Below, piece by piece: positions 26,600 through 35,434 of a stretch of 64,000 nucleotides of DNA. Under the pieces are notes generated by a model, which was given only the letters and a program-made list of their open reading frames with translations, searched no databases and was not told the DNA's origin. The number at the start of each line of letters is the position of its first letter. The first letter of the stretch is position 1. Source of the stretch: Weeksellaceae bacterium (lineage in GTDB: Bacteria; Bacteroidota; Bacteroidia; Flavobacteriales; Weeksellaceae); NCBI GenBank assembly GCA_949788275.1, contig OX460916.1, positions 1,054,001 to 1,118,000 on the forward strand, written 5' to 3'. Made by a program: the position numbers and the translations under genes.

Positions 26600-29542
26600 T
26601 TATTTTTTAATCACTTTTTTGGTCATTCTTTTTTGGTCTTTATCCATCACGATGAGCTGGTAAATTCCAGCTGGAAGATTCGCCATAGATAACTTGATTG
26701 TTTGTTGATCAATTGATTGAATTTGTACCGAAGCCGTTATTCGCCTACCCGAAATATCGACTAATTCAATACCATTTTTATCAATAAGCGATTTGCTTTT
26801 AATGACTAAATAATCATTCACGGGATTAGGATGGATGGATAGTCCATGACTCTCGAAATCATTCACATTCATTTTCTCATTAATAATTAATTTGAAATGG
26901 ATGTTCGATTCAGAAATTCCACAATCACGATCAAAGTTAACTCGAATAGTCCATTGACCATGGTTGTTTTCATTAAATGCTATAGATTCTAGACGAAGCG
27001 TATTTTCAGTACCTCGAATATTCCCTTTGGCATCAAGCCATTTAATCTGTCCTTCGTACAAATTCTCGGGAATTCTCAGTTCTATCGTATCTTCTTCATC
27101 CAGTTCAATTTCTTCACTTTTTGTAAAAGCACCACTATCATTTATACGATATTCTAAGGTGTTTTCTAAGTTTGGATTTACTGGGTTAACGGTTAAATTA
27201 ACATAAATCTCTTTTGCTGTTTTATGATTCGGCGTGATTTTAACGCGATGATTACCAGGGGTTAAGTTGCTTATTTTAACGCGAACTTCTGTTTCAATGG
27301 TTGGCGAATCAGGAGTAATTTCTACAACAGATTGGTCAGGTAATCCGGTAACTTCAAGGTTCAAAGCGGGTGGATGACAACCTATAATTTCGTTGTAATT
27401 AAGCCGTATTTCAACCGATTCATTTTCGCAAACCTCCAGTTCTTCGCTCGACAATAATGCCAATTTGAAATCAGGTTCAATAATTTCACAACGTAAAAAC
27501 GCTGCATTTTCAGATGTTATGGCGACATGAGATTCATTCGACGTGGGAAAAAACCAGTTAACAAAGGGTGTTTTATCGTTAGGAACGACCGTTGTCCAAG
27601 GCTGATTTCCTTCGCCTAAATCCAATACTTCATAATAATTTGGGGTAGTTAAAGCCAATGAACTCGTGGTTGGAATAAAGTTAAAATAGTCGGCTTTTAA
27701 TGCATTAAAAAAATTGTCTAGCATAGGGTCGTCACCAAAAGACTGTTTCAATTCCCCAATGTTGAATAATCCTCCAGGTGCCGAATCAACCCCATCGGTT
27801 GTGCTAAATTGCTCTGCATCAGCCGACAAAGATCCAGCCGTAATCCAAAAAAATAGTTGGGTTTGTACCTTCGCATCCACTATTTTTTTTCGTTCACCTG
27901 CCTTGGGCATAAAGTCCGTTTTAACGACTAATCGTGTATTTAGTCCGTTAAATTTACCTAAATCAATGGTGCTATTTAGAATTGAAAACCCTGGTTTTAC
28001 ATCATTACCTTCTTTATCTTTAAACGCAGTACCTGTACCACTTCCATTAATCACGGCAATATTTCGGGTCGTTGTTGGCATTCCCAAGCTATCCATTCTC
28101 ATTTGAAAAGCATCTCTAAAATTCGGTGCTCCAGTAGGCAGATAAGGATAATTGGCATGGGGTACACTCACATTCATACCCGAAATAGGACCACTGTGTG
28201 CATCCATATGGTCAATTAACATTTGTTTCGCTGCAGGGGATTTCAACATCCCATTCACAACGACTTCTAAAGCTTCCACTTCTAATCCAAATGTAAAATA
28301 ATTAAACAAATGCTGAATTCCAATAGGAACATTAGCGCCCTTAAGTGGGGCGTCAAAAGAAACCCATAAACGCGTATTGTGTTCCAAATTATTTTTTTCC
28401 ATATAGCCTAAAGCATATTGAGAAATCAATCCCGCCATGCTTGGACCAATGATAATGTTCTTTTCTTGCCCTATTTTTAGACGATTAATTTGTTCAATAA
28501 TTGTCACTAAACTCAGTGCATTTCGCTCAATATAGTCGGCTCCGCCATCGATGGTATTCCCTAAAGCATTACTGTAAGTAGGGAAGTTAACCACCACAAT
28601 ATCAAATCCATAATTTTTTATTTCATCTGAAAAATCACCTAGCATTTGGTAAACATCATCAACTCCGCGGTGATCACCAGGATCAAAGCCATCGATAAAA
28701 TAAACGGGTTTATCAAGCACACCATCCTCACTTAAATAAATCGAATATTCGGCTTGTCCAACAGATTGATCTTGCTCTTGATAAAGACCTAAGTCGGGTT
28801 GATACTTCGATGTAACGACTTCCACTTGTTGATTAAACATTCGTTTCAAATCCGCATTCGAATAACGTACCGTCAAAGGCGAATGCCGGTAAATACTTTC
28901 CCCGTTTTCAAATACTATTTCAAACCGAATATCTTTTTTACCAACAGTGGTGTAGGTAATCTCTACCGGACTATTCGGGGTCATAAGCACACGTGGTCGC
29001 CCATCATCAAAATTCACCCAAACCGATTTTATCGCATTATTGGTCGTATTAATCAGCCAGTCTTCATCGAGCACAAACGTTGATTTTAGCCCAATTTTCT
29101 TCAATGTTAAAGGAGCCACTACGGTGGAAGTGTGTTGAGTAAAAATAGGTGCCTTCGTTTTTCGTTTCACCTTACCGTGTTCAAGAATAACCTGTTTATT
29201 CAAAACTGCATCGGGATGTAGCGTTTCATAATCGGCATGAATCACACCTATTTTTATCCATTCATCACGAGTGGTCAGTCGCGCTGGCTGATGGATATCG
29301 ACAGGAAGTATTTTATTGAATCGATCGGCCTTTTTCAATTCCTTGAAAGCGAGTTGAAAACCATACATTCCATAGTTTAAATGATCCTGTTTCAAGACGG
29401 AAAAAGGCGCAAAGTCGGGTACAAAAAAGGCTGTTTTTAGATCATGGGTGTCCAAGTCGGTAAAATCCAATTTTTCAGGAATTTGGGATTGAACTACACC
29501 CAATGAAAATAGAAACAGCAGTAGCGTGTAACAATTTCTCAT
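26600..29542 (-). CDS. Large secreted alpha/beta-hydrolase (lipase/esterase-like) with T9SS type A sorting domain
   Basis: 980-residue exported protein: signal peptide MRNCYTLLLFLFSLGVVQSQ, an N-terminal beta-rich region, then a PGAP1/lipase-like hydrolase domain. That domain holds VYFIDGFDPGD (oxyanion strand) and the nucleophile elbow IIIGPSMAGLISQYALG (Gly-x-Ser-x-Gly). After it come Ig-like modules and a C-terminal sorting domain beginning LSIHPNPVNDYLVI and ending LPAGIYQLIVMDKDQKRMTKKVIKK. The protein should be exported by Sec, then T9SS, and fixed at or released from the cell surface. Substrate unknown. It is monocistronic. Confidence 0.85.
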   Translation of the reverse strand: MRNCYTLLLFLFSLGVVQSQIPEKLDFTDLDTHDLKTAFFVPDFAPFSVLKQDHLNYGMYGFQLAFKELKKADRFNKILPVDIHQPARLTTRDEWIKIGVIHADYETLHPDAVLNKQVILEHGKVKRKTKAPIFTQHTSTVVAPLTLKKIGLKSTFVLDEDWLINTTNNAIKSVWVNFDDGRPRVLMTPNSPVEITYTTVGKKDIRFEIVFENGESIYRHSPLTVRYSNADLKRMFNQQVEVVTSKYQPDLGLYQEQDQSVGQAEYSIYLSEDGVLDKPVYFIDGFDPGDHRGVDDVYQMLGDFSDEIKNYGFDIVVVNFPTYSNALGNTIDGGADYIERNALSLVTIIEQINRLKIGQEKNIIIGPSMAGLISQYALGYMEKNNLEHNTRLWVSFDAPLKGANVPIGIQHLFNYFTFGLEVEALEVVVNGMLKSPAAKQMLIDHMDAHSGPISGMNVSVPHANYPYLPTGAPNFRDAFQMRMDSLGMPTTTRNIAVINGSGTGTAFKDKEGNDVKPGFSILNSTIDLGKFNGLNTRLVVKTDFMPKAGERKKIVDAKVQTQLFFWITAGSLSADAEQFSTTDGVDSAPGGLFNIGELKQSFGDDPMLDNFFNALKADYFNFIPTTSSLALTTPNYYEVLDLGEGNQPWTTVVPNDKTPFVNWFFPTSNESHVAITSENAAFLRCEIIEPDFKLALLSSEELEVCENESVEIRLNYNEIIGCHPPALNLEVTGLPDQSVVEITPDSPTIETEVRVKISNLTPGNHRVKITPNHKTAKEIYVNLTVNPVNPNLENTLEYRINDSGAFTKSEEIELDEEDTIELRIPENLYEGQIKWLDAKGNIRGTENTLRLESIAFNENNHGQWTIRVNFDRDCGISESNIHFKLIINEKMNVNDFESHGLSIHPNPVNDYLVIKSKSLIDKNGIELVDISGRRITASVQIQSIDQQTIKLSMANLPAGIYQLIVMDKDQKRMTKKVIKK

Positions 29543-29710
29543 AGTATATGTATTTGTGAATAAACCCGAATATAAATATAAAAACGATAAACTTCAAACA
29601 AATAAATTGTATAATCCATTGTTATACAGCAAATTGAGTGTATTGTATTAAGTACTGTTTAAATTGGGATTAATGTTTTTTTGACCTAAATTATCATCTA
29701 TATCTTTATT

Positions 29711-29828
29711 TTGGCGCTACCCTACGGGTCAGGCTTTCCGTTCCCAATCTTGGCAGCAACAGCAGTGGGTTTCAAATGAAAATTTCTAGTTGGCTGCCAA
29801 GGATTTCCACTTCAATCCTTAGCGCGAG
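29711..29828 (-). repeat. Dispersed intergenic element, copy 3
   Basis: Reverse-oriented copy with the same ends as 13211-13330 (TTGGCGCTACCCTACGGGTC at one end, CAATCCTTAGCGCGAG at the other) and a different central loop. It lies in the 595-base gap 29543-30137, whose remainder is TCTAACATCTAACA-type low-complexity DNA and the upstream region of the next gene. Confidence 0.75.
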
Positions 29829-30137
29829 CTAAAGAAAATGTAGCGTATCGGAAATTAGATGTTAGATATCAGATAGTAGACGCTCGATTGTTGTACGATT
29901 TGAATCTAACATCTAACACATAACAACTAATAACTCTTTTTAAAAAGTTTATAGGTTAATGAACTTCTGTTTTCCCTTATCTAATTACTGAAATCTTAAA
30001 TCTAACATCTAACATCTAACGTCTAACGTACAACAACTAACAATATAGACCAACTATCACCTAAGTAACATCGAGTATTTTTCAAGTCGTTCTTTTCCAA
30101 ATCTTTTTTTATTTTCGAAAAATAAAACGTAACACGC

Positions 30138-31658
30138 ATGAAAACAGCTGTTTACACGATGTGTCTATTTTTGGTTACGGGGTTAGTCAACGGACAACAA
30201 CCGAAAATACAATGGGAAAAGACTATTGGAGGCACCTCTTCAGACTATTTATATAATGCTGTAGGGACACCCGATGATGGATTTCTACTGGTAGGCAGTT
30301 CTACTTCAGCTGCTACCGGAGATAAGACCAAAGCCAATCAAGGAGGCTTGGATTACTTTATATGGAAGATGGACGCTGCTGGCCATCAAGAATGGCAGCA
30401 ATCGTTCGGCGGAGATCAAGACGATTATTTAACGGCGGTTTCTTTAACCAATGACGGTGGATATTTATTAGCAGGTTCTTCCTTTTCTACCATATCGGGA
30501 GATAAAACATCCGATAAATTAGGCGAAGAAGACCTGTGGTTAATTAAATTAGATACTGCTGGATATCCTCAATGGCAGAAAACAATTGGTGGAAGTGGGG
30601 TAGAGCAAGCTGTTGGTATTTTACCGTTAGCCAGCGGTGGATTTCTTATATCGGCCGATACAAATTCAGCTATTTCTGGGACCAAGCAATCTGAAAGCTT
30701 TGGTGCCATGGACTATTGGGTGGTTCAATTAGATCCTCAAGGCAATATTCAATGGGAGCAAAGCTACGGTGGGTTAGGAGATGATCATATAAAAGCTTTA
30801 TTTCCTTCACCAAGAGGTTATGTCTTTATTGGTGAATCGTATTCACCAGCTTCAGGCAATAAAACAACCGATAGTCATCAGCAGGGAAGTCTTTGGCTGG
30901 TAGAGATCGACTTCGAAGGGAATATACTTCACCAAGCAGAATTCTTAGCCGATGGGCCATCGAATTATGTCGATTTAAAAGCTGAAGAGGATGGTTGGCT
31001 TTTGAGTGCCACCACTTGGCAGAACACCAAGAAATCTTTGGAATTACTGCATTTAAATTCCGATTTTTCCGTAACCAATCGGCAATCGATAGAAATCCCT
31101 GTCAATCTTCGTCCTACAACGCTTATGTCCCAATCAGATGGATTGTGGTTATTTGCTAATCAGGCAGGCTTTAGTCAGGGCAAGGGCGATTCATTTTCTA
31201 GGCCGAGCAGTCGATACCTGGTTTCATGGCTAAGTCATCAAGGCGATGTTCGTTGGCAAGAAGTGCTTAAAAATGAAGGATTTACTTATATGAGTAAGGC
31301 CTTTACTACCCGAGATGGAGGAATTGTATTGATGGGAAACTCCAATCAGACCACGACTGCAAATAGAGGTTTAGAAGATTTTTATTTGGTAAAATTAGCT
31401 CCAACGACAGCCGATGAAAAACGTCAAGCAGTGGAGATTTATCCCATTCCCACCCGCGATTATATCAATGTTCTCATCAACGAACCCTTTACCCAAGCAT
31501 CTGTTGAACTTTTCGATCTGCACGGGCGAAAATTAAAGAGTCAAACCCTTTGCAACCGCCTAACACCGGTTGATGTATCTGGATTCCCTAGTGGCGTCTA
31601 TCTCTTGGTGACCCATTATGATCACCATAACCACTCTCTTAAAATTATTAAAAAGTAA
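30138..31658 (+). CDS. Secreted beta-propeller protein with T9SS sorting domain, first gene of the RHS operon
   Basis: 506 residues: signal peptide (MKTAVYTMCLFLVTGLVNGQ), five or more 50-60-residue propeller-like repeats marked by QWEKTIGG/EWQQSFGG/QWQKTIGG and GGYLLAGSS/GGFLLVG motifs, and a C-terminal sorting domain (VEIYPIPTRDYINV to SGVYLLV..LKIIKK). Proteins of this kind often precede RHS genes in flavobacteria. It ends three bases before the RHS gene, so it is co-transcribed and may act as a surface scaffold or partner. Confidence 0.85.
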   Translation: MKTAVYTMCLFLVTGLVNGQQPKIQWEKTIGGTSSDYLYNAVGTPDDGFLLVGSSTSAATGDKTKANQGGLDYFIWKMDAAGHQEWQQSFGGDQDDYLTAVSLTNDGGYLLAGSSFSTISGDKTSDKLGEEDLWLIKLDTAGYPQWQKTIGGSGVEQAVGILPLASGGFLISADTNSAISGTKQSESFGAMDYWVVQLDPQGNIQWEQSYGGLGDDHIKALFPSPRGYVFIGESYSPASGNKTTDSHQQGSLWLVEIDFEGNILHQAEFLADGPSNYVDLKAEEDGWLLSATTWQNTKKSLELLHLNSDFSVTNRQSIEIPVNLRPTTLMSQSDGLWLFANQAGFSQGKGDSFSRPSSRYLVSWLSHQGDVRWQEVLKNEGFTYMSKAFTTRDGGIVLMGNSNQTTTANRGLEDFYLVKLAPTTADEKRQAVEIYPIPTRDYINVLINEPFTQASVELFDLHGRKLKSQTLCNRLTPVDVSGFPSGVYLLVTHYDHHNHSLKIIKK

Positions 31659-31661
31659 GTG

Positions 31662-34600
31662 ATGAAGAAGATTTTACTGTTGATTAGTTGGTTTATTTTC
31701 CAACAGAGCAATTCATCTCTATTCGCTCAGAACACGAAACAGGATCTTATCCAAATAAAATCGGTTGATACATATGCCTTTGAAAAGTATGGAAACGTTC
31801 CTATTAATATGTATTCTGGGGCTTTAGATTTATCCCTTCCTATTGTTACATTTCCTGTGAAAGATTTTAGCAATATAAATGTCGCATTGAACTATGATTC
31901 TTCGGGGTTTATTCCTCGTAAAAAAAATAATATAGCTGGTTACAATTGGAATTTAATTGCAGGAGGAAGAATAACACGCAAGGTTAATTTACTACCAGAT
32001 GAATATATTGGAAACCCTACAGCAATTGGATCTAATCCATTTGGTATTGACCCCGATCTTCATGGTTTTTTACATGGAGTTAGAAAGAACCCTTACACCA
32101 ATGAACAGGTATACGATTTAAACAGCGGAGCTGGCTCTCATCAAGGATATTTCTATTGGTTGGGTACTACGCAAGATAAATATGAAGGAGAGCCAGATGT
32201 GTATCGTTTTAATATTTTACACTTAAGCGGTGAATTTATGATTGGAAATGATGGAAACGTACGTGTACAAAGCAATGACCCTAGTCTTAAAGTTGATATT
32301 TCAAAGATAAAAGCCTACAGGCATGATGAAGGTAATTGTATTCCAGAAAGGGCTATAATTCGCTTAATTGATGGACAAGGGAATATGTATGAATTTGGAG
32401 GAGACATGTCTACCTACGAAATTGCTTATCAATATAATCATAAAATTGGAGGAAATAAACAAGGTTACAGTGGATATCCTTATATTAATTCGTATAGCAT
32501 AAAAAAAATTATTCTTAAAAATAAAGATATTATTTCTTTTGATTATTTGCCATTATCTCAACACAATAACCAAGAATATTTTTGTCAATTAATGAGCTGG
32601 TCTCACGAAAATTATATCCGAAATAATTGGAGACTATTCGATATTGAAAGTTATAAAAGTACAGGTAGTAACTCTGAGAATATAAGTTGTCCAAGGGGTT
32701 TCGGACATTGTTATAATTCTAATTCATCCAATTCGAGTTCAGATAGTTATGTATTGATGAAGAAATCAATTCTTTCTAAAATACACTATAATAATTTTAC
32801 GATAAATTTTAATTATAAAGATGCTGGTTATGCGATTCGACATCATGCTCTTAATACAGATTTAATGACCAATGAAATGCTGATTGATCAAATTGAATTA
32901 TTGTATAATAATGATCAATTGGATAAAGTGAATTTTGAATATACTCATTTGGGAGGAACGCATCAAAGGTCATTCTTAACCCGTCTCCAGACAAAGAATG
33001 TTGATAAATTTTACAGTTTTGAATATAGTCAGACTAATCAATTACCAGCCTACTATACTTTGGGTATAGATCATTGGGGGTTTTGGAATGGACAAGATCA
33101 TAATCGAATCTTACACCCTTTGGATACCTATGATGCTTTGTCAGGTGATTATACCTTAGAAAATACGATTCGTGACCCAAATCCTTCTAAATATAATGTT
33201 GGTTTATTATCTAAAATAAAATATCCAACAAAAGGTTTTACTGTATTTGAGTATGAATCACCTGCTTATGGGAAAAGGCTTGAGAGAAACTCAGCAAGTA
33301 TGTTTTTACCAACGCTTACCAATAAATCGGGTATTATCGGAGGTGCTCGGATACTAAAAAAAACCGATTTTAATCGGAATAATCAAATTGAAAAAGAAAT
33401 TTCCTACCAATATACAGAGTCTATTGATTCTAATATTTCTTCAGGTATTTTAATGAATTGGCCACGTTATTTATTTTATTTTGAATTTTATAATATGCCC
33501 ATGAATGCTAGCCTATTGATTATTAATAGTTCAAATGTACAAGAAAATAGCTTGGATAGTTACAATATTGGATACTCTAAAGTTTTTGAAATCGAGAAAG
33601 GGAAAGGATATATTGAGCATAATTTTAACTCATATATCAATCAACCCGATATTTTACATCCTGTAACGTCAAATATTAAGCAGTATGTGCCAGTTAATTA
33701 CACGGTTGTTCCCTATAATTTATATAAAAATGTGAAGAACATTTATGGAATAGACAAAAGTATTCTTAGAGGAAAACCGTCTTCACGTTTATTCTTTAAT
33801 CAAAACCGGCATTTAATTCAAAAAGAAGAATATGTCTATAACGATATAATTAATTTTAATCATAATACGTTGATTGACGATCAAAATTTTGTTTCCATAC
33901 AGCATCTATCAGGCATTTGGGTGCAAGGTTATAAAAAATATTTTAATACCAATGATGTAATTAAAAGGACGGTTTCAGACTATTATATGAATACCCCTTT
34001 AATTGTGAGTACCGATTACAACTATGAAAGCCCTTATCACTTACAAAATAGTAGTGAAACTTCAACTAATTCGAAAGAAGAAAAAACAAGAACGAATTAT
34101 TTTTATCCTTTAGATCTTCTTCATGAGCCTTATATGTATCAATTACTCGAGCAAAATAGGCTAAATGATCCAGTTATTACCAAAGTTTTTAACAATGAAA
34201 ATGGTATAAGCGAGCAAAAAACGGTTTTCGGACAGTTTGGTGAACTTATTTTGCCAAAGCATACTTATTCAAGAAAAGGGCATGGAATAAACGATTTAAC
34301 AGATAAGAAAATAACTTATGATTCCTACGATTCCAAAGGAAATATCACTCAATATACGTTAGCAGACGGAACGCCTGTGGCTGTTATTTGGGGTTATCAT
34401 CAACAATATCCAATAGCAAAAATAGAGGGAAAAGGTTACTACGATATAAGCCATGCTTATATTGAGGATTTACAGACTTTATCAAATCGTGACAACGATC
34501 GTTGTATAGGACTTTCGAGTAATTGCAACGAATCTGTATTAAGAAAACGATTGGATGATTTTAGGCGTGATGGTGCATTTGTACATTCGTTGGTAACCAC

Positions 34601-34757
34601 ATATACCTATGATCCGTTAATAGGGTTAACGAGTGTAATGGGCCAAACAGGAGAAGTTACTTACTACGATTACGATGATTTTGGCCGCTTACGTTCGGTT
34701 AAAAATGATAAGGGGCAAGTCTTAAATAGCCATGATTACCACTATGCAATTCCATAA
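31662..34757 (+). CDS. Secreted RHS/YD-repeat shell protein (first RHS component)
   Basis: 1031 residues; the ATG at 31662 is used because the preceding codon is only an in-frame GTG next to the upstream stop. Signal peptide MKKILLLISWFIFQQSNSSLFAQ. An N-terminal domain (YGNVPINMYSGALDLSLPIVTF) is common to Bacteroidota RHS partners, followed by a long beta-rich region and YD-type repeats near the end (YYDYDDFGRLRSVKNDKGQ). It has no sorting domain or toxin tip. With the next gene it looks like a two-part RHS shell, as the B and C parts of Tc toxins; that likeness is inference. Confidence 0.83.
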   Translation: MKKILLLISWFIFQQSNSSLFAQNTKQDLIQIKSVDTYAFEKYGNVPINMYSGALDLSLPIVTFPVKDFSNINVALNYDSSGFIPRKKNNIAGYNWNLIAGGRITRKVNLLPDEYIGNPTAIGSNPFGIDPDLHGFLHGVRKNPYTNEQVYDLNSGAGSHQGYFYWLGTTQDKYEGEPDVYRFNILHLSGEFMIGNDGNVRVQSNDPSLKVDISKIKAYRHDEGNCIPERAIIRLIDGQGNMYEFGGDMSTYEIAYQYNHKIGGNKQGYSGYPYINSYSIKKIILKNKDIISFDYLPLSQHNNQEYFCQLMSWSHENYIRNNWRLFDIESYKSTGSNSENISCPRGFGHCYNSNSSNSSSDSYVLMKKSILSKIHYNNFTINFNYKDAGYAIRHHALNTDLMTNEMLIDQIELLYNNDQLDKVNFEYTHLGGTHQRSFLTRLQTKNVDKFYSFEYSQTNQLPAYYTLGIDHWGFWNGQDHNRILHPLDTYDALSGDYTLENTIRDPNPSKYNVGLLSKIKYPTKGFTVFEYESPAYGKRLERNSASMFLPTLTNKSGIIGGARILKKTDFNRNNQIEKEISYQYTESIDSNISSGILMNWPRYLFYFEFYNMPMNASLLIINSSNVQENSLDSYNIGYSKVFEIEKGKGYIEHNFNSYINQPDILHPVTSNIKQYVPVNYTVVPYNLYKNVKNIYGIDKSILRGKPSSRLFFNQNRHLIQKEEYVYNDIINFNHNTLIDDQNFVSIQHLSGIWVQGYKKYFNTNDVIKRTVSDYYMNTPLIVSTDYNYESPYHLQNSSETSTNSKEEKTRTNYFYPLDLLHEPYMYQLLEQNRLNDPVITKVFNNENGISEQKTVFGQFGELILPKHTYSRKGHGINDLTDKKITYDSYDSKGNITQYTLADGTPVAVIWGYHQQYPIAKIEGKGYYDISHAYIEDLQTLSNRDNDRCIGLSSNCNESVLRKRLDDFRRDGAFVHSLVTTYTYDPLIGLTSVMGQTGEVTYYDYDDFGRLRSVKNDKGQVLNSHDYHYAIP

Positions 34758-34768
34758 AACGATGAGCG

Positions 34769-35434
34769 ATGAAACAACTCTACACGATTCAGTTTATCAC
34801 AGGTTACTTTATTCGTAGCTTGATATTGGTTTGTTCGTTCCCTGCTTTCGGACAAACCCCCACAGAAAATTATATAAAAACCCAAGAATGTCTCAATACT
34901 CAGTGTTCACGGAAGAAAGAGATTGTGATGTATTATGATGGGTTAGGCCGACCGAAGCAAGAAATTCATGTTGGTGCATCACCCACTGGTAAAAATTTGG
35001 CGATTCACTACGAATACGACAATTTTGGTCGTCAGTCTAAAGATTATCTACCTGTTCCGGCTGGTGTTGGCTATGATCTTATACCAAGATTAGAACAACA
35101 GAACCATAGTTTTTACCATAACCATTATGGAAGCAGTATTGGTTATTCGGAGAAAGAGATTGAGAACTCGCCTTTGGATCGGGTGTTGAAGCAAGCCGCA
35201 CCAGGTGATTCCTGGAAACTGGGTTCGGGTCATGAAGTTAAATACGATTATCAAACGAATAGTGAACAATGGGAGGTGCCTTTGTATTACGTATCCTTCA
35301 ATTCCAATGGAACCCCACGTTTAGAATATAAACCTGAGGCTTATTTACGCGGTAGTTTATACAAAAGGGTACCACCGATGAAAATGGACAGCAACAAGAA
35401 GAATTCACCGATAAAGAAGGGCAACTCATCATGA
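34769..35434 (+). CDS. N-terminal part of RHS toxin protein (DUF6443 region), cut by a frameshift
   Basis: 221-codon reading frame: signal sequence ending near FPAFGQ, then EIVMYYDGLGRPKQEIHVGASPTGKNLAIHYEYDNFGRQSKDYLPVP, the DUF6443-type start of Bacteroidota RHS proteins. After LRGSLYKR the frame changes to nonsense (VPPMKMDSNKKN) and stops. Reading one base back at the AAAAGGG run (35363-35369) restores TTDENGQQQEEFTDKEGQL and continues into the next frame. It is therefore one gene with the frame at 35431, interrupted by a single-base loss. Confidence 0.82.
   Translation: MKQLYTIQFITGYFIRSLILVCSFPAFGQTPTENYIKTQECLNTQCSRKKEIVMYYDGLGRPKQEIHVGASPTGKNLAIHYEYDNFGRQSKDYLPVPAGVGYDLIPRLEQQNHSFYHNHYGSSIGYSEKEIENSPLDRVLKQAAPGDSWKLGSGHEVKYDYQTNSEQWEVPLYYVSFNSNGTPRLEYKPEAYLRGSLYKRVPPMKMDSNKKNSPIKKGNSS

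Noticed and set aside
35363-35369. Programmed -1 ribosomal frameshift in the RHS gene
   Set aside because: The in-frame codons (TAC AAA AGG) do not form a good X XXY YYZ slippery site, and no clear stimulatory hairpin follows; an indel is simpler.
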